Origin: Planosporangium mesophilum
Lineage (GTDB): Bacteria > Actinomycetota > Actinomycetes > Mycobacteriales > Micromonosporaceae
Reading direction: 5' to 3'
NCBI RefSeq assembly: GCF_016863255.1
Contig: NZ_BOON01000035.1
Location: 1-64,000 of the forward strand
DNA length: 64,000 bases
Positions within the stretch are counted from its first letter, which is position 1. Each line of letters begins with the position of its first letter. Below are positions 15,671-22,892 of the stretch, piece by piece. The notes beneath the pieces were generated by a model. The model was not told the DNA's origin and did not search any database. It saw only the letters and a list, made by a program, of their open reading frames with translations. The position numbers and the translations under genes were made by a program.

Positions 15671-16185
15671 CCATCCGTCATGTGTGCACCTGGCCCGCGA
15701 AGCCGTGCGCCTGGTGCGAAGACACCATCAACCACCTGCAACGCTGCGGTCGCCTCGGCTGCAGCAACTACGTCGACGACCGCGACCCGGTCACCGGGCA
15801 CCTCGTGACCACCGCCGACCCGGACAATCCGCACCACGCCATCGAGGTGTGGTGCTGCAACCTGTGCCTGGATCTGCTCGACACCTATCTCGGCCAATCC
15901 GGCTGCGGCTACTGCATCGACGGCTGGATGCCGGTTTCCCACGGTGTCCTCGGCCCGGCCTACCGCACCTGCCCCTACTGCCGGGACGCCTGCCCCGGCT
16001 GCCATGGCATCGGCCGGTTCGCTGCCGGTTTCTTCGACTACGACGAAGGCCAGCTCAGCTATGACAACAGCTACCTGATCGAGGCATTCGCCGAACACCA
16101 CCTGAGGCCGTACTTCTGCGGCACCTGCCACGGCCTGGTCACTGTCGTGCCGCTACGTCACCCGGCCGGAGGCGACCGGTCATGA
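15667..16185 (+). CDS. Cysteine-rich zinc-binding protein
   Basis: A 172-residue protein with many paired cysteines: CAWC, CGRLGC, CCNLC, CGYC, CPYC-DACPGC and CGTC. The pattern suggests several zinc knuckles or ribbons, comparable in spirit to the DnaJ zinc domain but without a J domain. No family name recognised. It overlaps both neighbours by four bases. Its place before the SpdB-like gene suggests a role in transfer or replication. Confidence 0.65.
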   Translation: MTIRHVCTWPAKPCAWCEDTINHLQRCGRLGCSNYVDDRDPVTGHLVTTADPDNPHHAIEVWCCNLCLDLLDTYLGQSGCGYCIDGWMPVSHGVLGPAYRTCPYCRDACPGCHGIGRFAAGFFDYDEGQLSYDNSYLIEAFAEHHLRPYFCGTCHGLVTVVPLRHPAGGDRS

Positions 16186-17009
16186 CCGCCTCCACCACCA
16201 TCAAGACGGGAGCCCACCACGGTGGGCTCCCCACCCCCGCCACACCGACCACGGCCGATAAGGCCGAGGGCTACGTCCAGGTCGCCATCATGCTCGGCGT
16301 CGCCGCCATGGCCGGCGCCGCGAGCTTCCGCCACGTCCACGACTGGACCATGCACAACAGCCCACCCGGCACCGGGGACTGGTTCGGCTGGGCCAACGCC
16401 ATGGTCAGCGAACTCATCCCCCTCGCTGCTGGCTTGGAAGCCCGCCGCCGTCACCGCCGCTATGGCAAAGCCGGCGCCTACCCAATCGCTCTCATCCTCG
16501 GCGCGGTTGCCCTGTCATTGACCGGCCAGTTCGCCGAAGCCAAACCCGGCATCTCCGGCTGGATCATCTCCGCCGTCCCCGCCCTCGGGTTCCTGGCCCT
16601 GGTCAAACTCGTTCTGTCCCGGCCCACCTCGCCGGTCAGCGAACCCGCCGAACCTGCCCCCGAAGCCGTCGACGCCGGACCGTCCGATTGGCACCCCACC
16701 ACCCAACCGCACGACCACGCCACGTTCGTCGTGCCCGAACCCGGTCCGGCCACCCTGACGGCTGAACCCGCGTCGGTCGACTCCACCTCCCGGCTGGAGG
16801 CCCCGGCCCATCTGATTCCCGGCGCCAGGTTCGCGCTCGCCCAGCACGAGCAGGCCACCGGCCGGGCCATCACCGCCGACGAGCTCGCCGCCCGCATGAG
16901 CCTCACCCCGCAGGTTGCCGGGCAACTCCTGACCGCCCTCGGCCAACCCGCCGCCCCGGCTACCCCGGCGCGGGTCAACGGCCACCCGGTCCTCGGCGGT
17001 GACGCATGA
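16182..17009 (+). CDS. DUF2637 protein, SpdB-like
   Basis: A 275-residue protein. The N-terminal half matches DUF2637, with four hydrophobic segments (about residues 30-50, 65-85, 95-115 and 125-145) and the DWTMHNSPPGTGDWFGWANA signature. The C-terminal half is Pro/Glu-rich, then ends in a small winged-helix-like block (GRAITADELAARMSLTPQVAG). SpdB-type membrane proteins help spread plasmids and AICEs within the recipient mycelium. The gene overlaps both neighbours by four bases. Confidence 0.8.
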   Translation: MTASTTIKTGAHHGGLPTPATPTTADKAEGYVQVAIMLGVAAMAGAASFRHVHDWTMHNSPPGTGDWFGWANAMVSELIPLAAGLEARRRHRRYGKAGAYPIALILGAVALSLTGQFAEAKPGISGWIISAVPALGFLALVKLVLSRPTSPVSEPAEPAPEAVDAGPSDWHPTTQPHDHATFVVPEPGPATLTAEPASVDSTSRLEAPAHLIPGARFALAQHEQATGRAITADELAARMSLTPQVAGQLLTALGQPAAPATPARVNGHPVLGGDA

Positions 17010-17299
17010 CCATCTACGCCATCGAGGTCTTCCACCTCGTCCACACCTGCCCCGCCAACCCCGAACCCCACCCGGTCGACACCCGCCGCCGGATCGTCCA
17101 CGTCACCCCTGGCCGGGACTGCCTCACGCCGAAGACCTTCGACAACGGCGTCACCATCCGCTGCGGCGATTACAACGCCTACGACCAGCAGTGCGCCAAC
17201 TGCCGCACCATCATCACCATCACCAAGGTCACCACTCACGACCTCGGCTACCAAGGACCCGCGCACCTCGCGCCTGTTCCTGCCGAGGAGTCGGCGTGA
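17006..17299 (+). CDS. Small AICE protein with cysteine pairs
   Basis: A 97-residue protein with Cys residues in HTCPAN, RDCLT, IRCGD and QQCANC, probably a small zinc-binding fold. It has no named family that I can recognise. It lies directly ahead of the replication initiator, with overlapping stop and start codons, so it is translated together with it. Confidence 0.55.
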   Translation: MTIYAIEVFHLVHTCPANPEPHPVDTRRRIVHVTPGRDCLTPKTFDNGVTIRCGDYNAYDQQCANCRTIITITKVTTHDLGYQGPAHLAPVPAEESA

Positions 17300-19074
17300 C
17301 CGCCTCGACGCTGGACACCGCGCCCCAGGCCACCCCGGTCTGGGGCGCGGTCTCGAACGCCGAGACCCCCATCGACCGCACCAGCCTGGTCGGACAGGTC
17401 ATCCTGCGCACCCGAGCGGGCGACTACGACCGCTGGCTCGACCACGTCCGGCCCGCCGCCGGCTGCACCCGCCCCATCCGCCTGACCGGCACCATCGACA
17501 CCCACGACAAGGCCACCGGCGCCCGGCTGGCCCGCGTCGACACCGCAACCCTGCCCGACGGCGTCCTCTACAAGGCCTGCGGCAACCGCCGCCACACCGT
17601 CTGCCCATCCTGCGCCGAGACCTACCGCCGTGACGCCTTCCAGCTCATCCGCGCTGGTCTGGTCGGCGGCAAGGGCGTCCCGGAATCGGTGGCGACCCAC
17701 GACGCGGTGTTCCCGACCTTTACCGCGCCCTCGTTCGGCACCGTCCACACCCGGGTCGTGCGCAAGCACACCTGTACTGGCCGGCGCCGCTGCGACTGTC
17801 GCGCCGAGCCCTGCCACGTCCGCCGCGACAGCCCCGGCCGGTGCGAACACGGCCAGCCGACGGTCTGCTTCGCCCGCCACGAAGAGAACGATCCCCGGCT
17901 CGGCAAGCCACTCTGCCTGGACTGCTACGACCACGACCACCAGGTCGTGTGGAACTACCACGCCGGTGAACTGTGGCGGCGCACCAAGCAGGCCATCGAA
18001 CGCCACCTCGCCCGCCTCGCCACCAAACGCGGTATCTCACCGGTCATCGTGCGCACTGCCACCGGCAACCTCCGCGAAGTGCCGCCGGTGCGGGTATCCC
18101 ATGGCAAAGTCGCCGAATTTCAGGCCCGCGGCGCGGTCCACTTCCACGCCCTGGTGCGCCTTGACGGCGTCGACCCCGACGACCCGGACGCCATCGTTCC
18201 CGCACCCGACGGCATCACCGCCGACGACCTCGACGACGCCATCCACACCGCCGCCGCCCAGGCCGCGTTCACCACCCCACCGCACCCCGACAATCTCGAG
18301 GGCTGGCGTATCGCCTGGGGTGACCAATTCCTGGTCAAGCACATCACCATGCGCGGCGAGGGAGAGGTCACCGACCTCATGGCCGCTGCCTACCTGGCCA
18401 AGTACGCCACCAAATCCACCGAAGCCACCGGCCACCGCTCCGCCCGCCTCACCCCCGACACCATTGATGACCACGCCGACGCCGACGGCGACCACACCGC
18501 CCGCCTGCTCGACGCCTGCTGGCGTCTCGGCCGTCCCACCCACACCCCGCAACCGCTCGCGGACCGGCCCCGTCCCGCCCGGTCGGCCACCGCCCTACGA
18601 TCGCAGTGGACGTGTCCGACCTGTGGGAACACCACCCGCCTCGCGGTCTGTCCGCACTGCCCGGCCTCCGCCCCGGTTGACACGTACGTGTCAAAACCGG
18701 AGATGGACAACCCCTACGCCGGGCTCCGCCGCTGGGCACACATGCTCGGCTTCGGCGGCCACTTCCTCACCAAGGCCCGCCGCTACTCGACCACTTTCGG
18801 GCTCCTGCGCGAGGCCCGCACCGCCTACCGGCGCACCGAACATCTCCACGGCCCTGACGACTGGGCTCACGCCGATGACCACACCGCCGAGGACACCACC
18901 CTCGTCGTCGGCACCCTCACCTTCGCCGGTGTCGGCTGGCACACCTTCGGCGACGCCCTGCTCGCCAACACCGTCGCCGCTCTCGCCCGCGCCCGACATG
19001 CCACCGGACGCGAAGAGATCGATCACGAAATCGGCACCGCCCTGGCCGTCGGCGTCCTGCCGGTAGCCGCCTGA
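17296..19074 (+). CDS. RepSA-type replication initiator
   Basis: A 592-residue protein starting at GTG 17296. It matches actinomycete AICE initiators: an N-terminal zinc-like part (CGNRRHTVCPSCAETY), a Cys-rich middle (CTGRRRCDCRAEPC), a His-hydrophobic-His motif GAVHFHALVRLDG (His282, His284) and a later helix with candidate catalytic tyrosines (Tyr366, Tyr370 in AAYLAKYATKS). A second zinc ribbon (CPTCGNTT, CPHCP) follows. Such proteins nick the double-strand origin and start rolling-circle replication of the excised element. The palindrome TGACACGTACGTGTCA lies inside this gene near its 3' end. Confidence 0.85.
   Translation: MTASTLDTAPQATPVWGAVSNAETPIDRTSLVGQVILRTRAGDYDRWLDHVRPAAGCTRPIRLTGTIDTHDKATGARLARVDTATLPDGVLYKACGNRRHTVCPSCAETYRRDAFQLIRAGLVGGKGVPESVATHDAVFPTFTAPSFGTVHTRVVRKHTCTGRRRCDCRAEPCHVRRDSPGRCEHGQPTVCFARHEENDPRLGKPLCLDCYDHDHQVVWNYHAGELWRRTKQAIERHLARLATKRGISPVIVRTATGNLREVPPVRVSHGKVAEFQARGAVHFHALVRLDGVDPDDPDAIVPAPDGITADDLDDAIHTAAAQAAFTTPPHPDNLEGWRIAWGDQFLVKHITMRGEGEVTDLMAAAYLAKYATKSTEATGHRSARLTPDTIDDHADADGDHTARLLDACWRLGRPTHTPQPLADRPRPARSATALRSQWTCPTCGNTTRLAVCPHCPASAPVDTYVSKPEMDNPYAGLRRWAHMLGFGGHFLTKARRYSTTFGLLREARTAYRRTEHLHGPDDWAHADDHTAEDTTLVVGTLTFAGVGWHTFGDALLANTVAALARARHATGREEIDHEIGTALAVGVLPVAA
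18678..18693. promoter_or_regulatory. 16-bp palindrome TGACACGTACGTGTCA, copy 2
   Basis: Identical to 14304-14319 but read in another frame. Here it extends to an 18-bp perfect palindrome (18677-18694) and is flanked by CCGGTT and AACCGG. Confidence 0.65.
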
Positions 19075-19101
19075 GCAGACAACCGAGAGGAGAACGCATC
19101 C

Positions 19102-19308
19102 ATGAGCAGCACACCCGTGCAGCTCACACCCAAGTGGTATTCACCCAAGCAGGTCGCGGCCCTGCTTGGCTATGGCCCATCCAAAGTCAAGATGCTGATC
19201 GCTACCGGTGAACTCCGGTCCATCAAGGACGGCAAGTACCGGCGCATCCTGCCCGAGTGGGTCGACGAGTACGTACAGCGCCGCGCTCAGCAGCAGGAGG
19301 CGGCCTGA
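19102..19308 (+). CDS. xis: Excisionase of the AICE
   Basis: A 68-residue HTH_17 protein (KWYSPKQVAALLGYGPSKVKM, GKYRRILPEWVDEYV) typical of AICE excisionases. AGAGGAG lies upstream of the ATG. Its stop overlaps the integrase ATG (TGATG). It would bend attL/attR DNA and direct the integrase toward excision. Confidence 0.88.
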   Translation: MSSTPVQLTPKWYSPKQVAALLGYGPSKVKMLIATGELRSIKDGKYRRILPEWVDEYVQRRAQQQEAA

Positions 19309-20531
19309 TGACCGCAAAAAGGACCCGCGCCAACGGTGAGGGCTCGATCTTCCCCTACCGCAGCGGCTTCGCCGCTTACGTCTGGGTGACGAAACCGGAC
19401 GGCAAGCGGACCCGCAAATACGTCTACGGCAAGACCCGCGAGGACGTCCACGACAAGTGGATCAAGCTTCACGCACAGGCGAAAGCCGGGCCAGTCGCGA
19501 CCAAGGTGCCCAGGCTGGGGGAGTACGTGACCGGCTGGCTTGAGGAGGTTGTCCGGCCCAACGTCGCGCCACTGACCTACGCCACCTACGAGACGTTCAC
19601 CCGGCTCTACATCATTCCCGGCCTCGGTCCGGCGCGACTGGACCGGCTTCAGGTCCGCGACGTGCAGACCTGGTTGAACAAGATCCGTGAGACCTGCCAG
19701 TGCTGCGCGCAGGGCAAGGACGCCGCCCGGCCCGCTGCCAAACGGCGGTGCTGTGCGCTGGGCCGCTGCTGTCAGGACACGTTGTCCGGCCGTTCCATCA
19801 GCGACATTCGGGCGGTCCTGCGATCGGCGTTGTCCAGCGCGATCACCGAAGACCTGATCACCAAGAACGTTGCTGCGGCGGTCAAGCTGCCCACGGCGCG
19901 GTCGCGCAAGCGTAAGGCGTGGTCGGGCGACGAAGCTCGCCGGTTCCTGGAGTCCGCCCGGGCCGATGATGACCCGTTCTATGCCGCCTACGTCCTGGTC
20001 CTCGTGCTCGGATTGCGCAAAGGTGAGGTGCTCGGCCTGGCATGGGACGACGTGGATCTCGACAGCGCGGAGTTGGCGATCGGTTGGCAGGTGCAACGGG
20101 TCCGCCGCAAGCTCCTGCGCCGGGAGACCAAGACGGAGGGCTCGGACGCGACGCTGCCGCTGCCGGCCATCTGCGTCACCGCGCTGCGGCACCGCCAGGT
20201 ACGGCAACAGCGAGCCAAGGCGACGGCGGGTAATAGCTGGCAGGACTCCGGTCTGGTCTTCACCACCCGGTACGGCACGCCGATCGAGCCGCGTAACTTC
20301 AACCGTTCCTACGACCGGCGCATCGCCAAGGCTGGCGTCCGCGACATCACCGTCCACGACGCCCGGCGCACCTGCGGCACGCTGCTGGCCGACCTCGACG
20401 TGCATCCCCGGGTGGCGATGACGATCCTGCGGCACGCCCAGTTCTCCATCACCATGGAGATCTACACCCAGGTCTCATCGGAGGCGACCCGGGCGGCGCT
20501 GAAGAAGCTGGGGGAGAGCCTGGATGGTTAG
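19308..20531 (+). CDS. int: Tyrosine integrase of the AICE
   Basis: A 407-residue tyrosine recombinase. The order is an arm-binding N-terminal domain (GEGSIFPYRSGFAAYVWV), a core-binding domain and a catalytic domain with Arg237 (GLRKGEV), His350 and Arg353 (HDARR), His376 (LRHAQ) and nucleophile Tyr386 (IYTQV). A cysteine-rich insertion (Cys130 to Cys155, seven cysteines) sits in the core-binding domain, a feature of this AICE integrase subfamily. It reads toward tRNA-Val 75 bases away, and recombines the 45-bp core. Arm-type repeats lie just beyond its stop and inside attL. Confidence 0.95.
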   Translation: MTAKRTRANGEGSIFPYRSGFAAYVWVTKPDGKRTRKYVYGKTREDVHDKWIKLHAQAKAGPVATKVPRLGEYVTGWLEEVVRPNVAPLTYATYETFTRLYIIPGLGPARLDRLQVRDVQTWLNKIRETCQCCAQGKDAARPAAKRRCCALGRCCQDTLSGRSISDIRAVLRSALSSAITEDLITKNVAAAVKLPTARSRKRKAWSGDEARRFLESARADDDPFYAAYVLVLVLGLRKGEVLGLAWDDVDLDSAELAIGWQVQRVRRKLLRRETKTEGSDATLPLPAICVTALRHRQVRQQRAKATAGNSWQDSGLVFTTRYGTPIEPRNFNRSYDRRIAKAGVRDITVHDARRTCGTLLADLDVHPRVAMTILRHAQFSITMEIYTQVSSEATRAALKKLGESLDG

Positions 20532-20535
20532 CCGC

Positions 20536-20556
20536 TGCTGTACTTCGCTGCTGTAC
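20536..20556. repeat. Right copy of the 21-bp arm-type repeat
   Basis: Identical to 5033-5053. Together with the preceding bases it forms two full GCTGCTGTAC units 13 bp apart (20534-20543 and 20547-20556), 48 bp from attR. Confidence 0.7.
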
Positions 20557-20566
20557 AAGATCGAAA

Positions 20567-20598
20567 AGAGGCCGTCTCCGACATCGGAAACGGCCTCT
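20567..20598. terminator. Terminator between int and tRNA-Val
   Basis: AGAGGCCGT...ACGGCCTCT arms (20567-20581 with 20584-20598, one mismatch) lie between the convergent integrase and tRNA-Val genes, so it can serve both. Confidence 0.6.
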
Positions 20599-20604
20599 GA
20601 CCTG

Positions 20605-20649
20605 GGTGGGCGATACTGGGATCGAACCAGTGACCTCTTCGGTGTGAAC
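20605..20649 (-). repeat. attR core within tRNA-Val
   Basis: The 45 bases match 4904-4948 exactly. They run from the anticodon loop to two bases beyond the tRNA discriminator base, so element insertion restores the intact tRNA here. Confidence 0.93.
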
Positions 20650-20678
20650 GAAGCGCTCTCCCGCTGAGCTAATCGCCC
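20607..20678 (-). tRNA. tRNA-Val(CAC)
   Basis: The minus strand folds as a complete cloverleaf: acceptor GGGCGAT/ATCGCCC, D arm GCTC/GAGC, anticodon stem CTTCG/CGAAG with loop TTCACAC (anticodon CAC), and T loop TTCGATC. CCA is not encoded. It is the integration target of the AICE and remains intact because the element supplies the same 3' sequence. Confidence 0.95.
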
Positions 20679-20781
20679 GGGCGAGGTACGACTGTACCTG
20701 ATCCTCCCCGCTGCCCGCATTCCCGGGGTGGTCACGTGTCGGCACCCCCTCCCCGGAGCCGGTCAGACGTCCGCCGGCGAC

Positions 20782-21231
20782 CTACGCCGACATGAACAGC
20801 CGAGCGAGGCGCGCGGTCGGGTCGATGCCGAAGCCGTGCTTGAGCGAGAGCCACAGCGCCGCCATGACGATCACGAACAAGGCCGTCAGCAGGAGGGCCC
20901 GTACCAGCCAGTGCTGCTGGCGTTGCCAGGCGTTCCACTGGAACAGCCGTTCGTGGGTGTGGTGCAGCAAGCTCCTGGCCCATACGAACTCGATCGCCCA
21001 GACCCCGATGCCGGCGATCACGATCAGCCAGCCGGGTCCGGGGAGCGGTACGAGCACCAGCCCGAGGACCACGAAGACGAGCCCCACCAGCCCGACAAGG
21101 GTCCTGAAGAGCGTCTGCCCGCCCGGCAGTGTGTGGAACCAGGTGCGGATTGGGATGACCTTTGAGGTGAGTGGCGCTTTGGTAGGAGGTATGCCGGCCG
21201 ATGGCCGTTCGTCGGGAACGTCCTCCGACAT
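20782..21231 (-). CDS. PGPGW (TIGR02611-like) membrane protein
   Basis: About 149 residues from ATG 21231, with AAGGAGGG upstream. The PLPGPGWLIVIAGIGVWAIEF segment is the PGPGW signature of the TIGR02611 family. Three hydrophobic segments are visible: two back-to-back around the signature, and one near the C-terminus. Function is unknown. It is the first chromosomal gene next to the tRNA-Val insertion site. Confidence 0.8.
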   Translation of the reverse strand: MSEDVPDERPSAGIPPTKAPLTSKVIPIRTWFHTLPGGQTLFRTLVGLVGLVFVVLGLVLVPLPGPGWLIVIAGIGVWAIEFVWARSLLHHTHERLFQWNAWQRQQHWLVRALLLTALFVIVMAALWLSLKHGFGIDPTARLARLFMSA

Positions 21232-21508
21232 ATCAGCCCTCCTTGTACGAACGTCCCCGTTACCGACGGCCTCGACCGAGCGTTGACCAGAGCAGTCGAC
21301 GTCTGAACAAGCCCGGCGCCGAGCAGGTCCGACAACCTGAACCGAACAGGACATCCTACTTCTTTCCAGTGAATTCAGGGGTTAAACGGGTCTGCCACAT
21401 CCCACTACTGGGTGAGATCAGCGGATGACTGAACGTAATGACCACGAGCGGCTGACCATGGGAATGGCGAGGCAAGATCGCCTCGCACGGTGCCGGGGGG
21501 AGTACGAC

Positions 21509-21940
21509 ATGAGTGCGATTCGACCGACCAGTGTCGAGGTTGAAACGTCTTTGAGGTTGGTCGCGCCGGACGCGACCGCGTTGCCGGTACGGGCGAGCCT
21601 GCGCTACGACCCCGAGGACCCGTACGCGGTCCACGTGCTCTTCCACGCAGAGACCTCCGCGGGCGAGCCGGTGGGCTGGTCGTTCGCCCGCGAGCTCCTG
21701 GTGACGGGGCTGGACGAGCCGGCGGGCATCGGTGACGTGCGGGTTTGGCCGTGGGCCAGCACGCGGGGGGACTTCGTCGCGCTCGCGCTGTCGTCGCCCG
21801 ACGGTAACGCCCTGTTCGAGGTGCCGCGCAGCGTGCTCGTCCGGTTCCTGCGCCGCACGTACATCGCCGTCCCGCGGGGCCGCGAGAGCGAGCACCTCGA
21901 CGTGGACGCGGCCGTCAGCCGGCTGTTGGCAGATCGCTGA
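21509..21940 (+). CDS. ssgB: SsgA-family sporulation/cell-division regulator (SsgB-like)
   Basis: A 143-residue protein with the SsgA-like pattern: LRLVAPDATALPVRASLRYDPEDPYAV, GWSFARELLVTGL and a C-terminal VRFLRRTYIAVPRG block. SsgB positions FtsZ at sporulation septa in actinomycetes; it is the family member found in most morphologically complex genera, so SsgB is the likely identity. GGGGGGAG precedes the ATG at 21509. It supports a mycelial, spore-forming host. Confidence 0.8.
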   Translation: MSAIRPTSVEVETSLRLVAPDATALPVRASLRYDPEDPYAVHVLFHAETSAGEPVGWSFARELLVTGLDEPAGIGDVRVWPWASTRGDFVALALSSPDGNALFEVPRSVLVRFLRRTYIAVPRGRESEHLDVDAAVSRLLADR

Positions 21941-22038
21941 TCGGGTCTCCGGCACGCCCGGTGCCGGAGACCCCGACCAACGAAGCACCGACACGCACAA
22001 CCACGTGTCGCGGCCGAACCGGCGGGTAAACCGCAACC

Positions 22039-22848
22039 ATGCTCAAGCGATTCGACGACTACGACCGGGTGGCGGTGGTCACCGGCTCAGACTCCGGGAT
22101 CGGCGAAGCCATCGCTGTCGCCCTGGCCAACGAGGGGTTCGACGTCGGGGTGACCTGGCATTCGGATGAGGCCGGCGCCCGCGGCACCGCCGAGAAGGTA
22201 CGCGCGGCCGGCCGCAAGTGCGAGGTCCGCCAGCTCGACCTGACCCGGCTGCCGGATGCGGCGGCGATCGTGGACGAGCTGGCCGACGCCCTCGGCGGCC
22301 TCGGAGTGCTGGTCAACTGCGCCGGTACGGGCATCAACGCGAAGGCCGTCGACACCACGTACGAGCAGTGGCGGCAGGTGCTGTCGGTCGACCTGGACGG
22401 CCCCTTCCTGTGCTCCCAGCGGGCCGCCCGGCGGATGCTGGCCGCCGGGCGCGGCGGGCGCATCGTCAACATCACCAGTGTGCACGAGCACGCGCCGCGG
22501 GTCGGGTCGGGCGCCTACTGCGCGGCCAAGGGCGGTCTGGGCCTGCTGACCAAGGTGATGGCGCAGGAGCTCGGCGCCTCGGGGATCACCGTGAACGCCG
22601 TGGCTCCCGGTGAGATCGCCACCCCGATGACCGGCAACGAGGACGTCGACCCGTACACGATCGACCGCCCGGGTGTACCGGTCGGCCGCCCCGGGGACGC
22701 CAACGAGGTGGCCGCCGTGGTGGCGATGCTGGCGAGCCCCGCCGCCGCGTACGTCACCGGCTCCTCCTACGTCATCGACGGCGGCATGCTGCTGATGGGT
22801 CCGCAGGCCGGTTCCCACCTGCGAAGCGACGACTGGCGCGACGGCTAG
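22039..22848 (+). CDS. Short-chain dehydrogenase/reductase
   Basis: A 269-residue classical SDR. The cofactor motif is TGSDSGIG (residues 15-22), NCAG-type motif LVNCAGTG follows at 92-98, and the catalytic set is Ser147, Tyr160 and Lys164 (YCAAK). The C-terminal YVTGSSYVIDGG block closes the fold. Substrate unknown; similar proteins are named glucose dehydrogenase-like or general oxidoreductases. It precedes the CocE-like hydrolase by 44 bases on the same strand, perhaps in an operon. Confidence 0.88.
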   Translation: MLKRFDDYDRVAVVTGSDSGIGEAIAVALANEGFDVGVTWHSDEAGARGTAEKVRAAGRKCEVRQLDLTRLPDAAAIVDELADALGGLGVLVNCAGTGINAKAVDTTYEQWRQVLSVDLDGPFLCSQRAARRMLAAGRGGRIVNITSVHEHAPRVGSGAYCAAKGGLGLLTKVMAQELGASGITVNAVAPGEIATPMTGNEDVDPYTIDRPGVPVGRPGDANEVAAVVAMLASPAAAYVTGSSYVIDGGMLLMGPQAGSHLRSDDWRDG

Positions 22849-22892
22849 CGGCTCCACGGCGGCCGAGCGGGCGACGAAGGCGCCGGGGCACC

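Larger units (their letters stand above)
4904..20649. mobile_element. AICE (pSAM2-type integrative conjugative element) in tRNA-Val
   Basis: The element is bounded by 45-bp direct repeats of the tRNA-Val 3' end, 15.7 kb including one repeat. Its gene set is that of an AICE: integrase and excisionase beside the intact tRNA, a RepSA-like replication initiator, a DUF2637/SpdB-like protein, a TraB/FtsK-like DNA translocase with its membrane partner, and a Nudix protein comparable to the Pif immunity factor of pSAM2. Such elements excise, replicate by rolling circle and pass as double-stranded DNA between hyphae. All backbone genes look intact. The left 4 kb is lower in GC and carries nuclease cargo. 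Confidence 0.92.
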
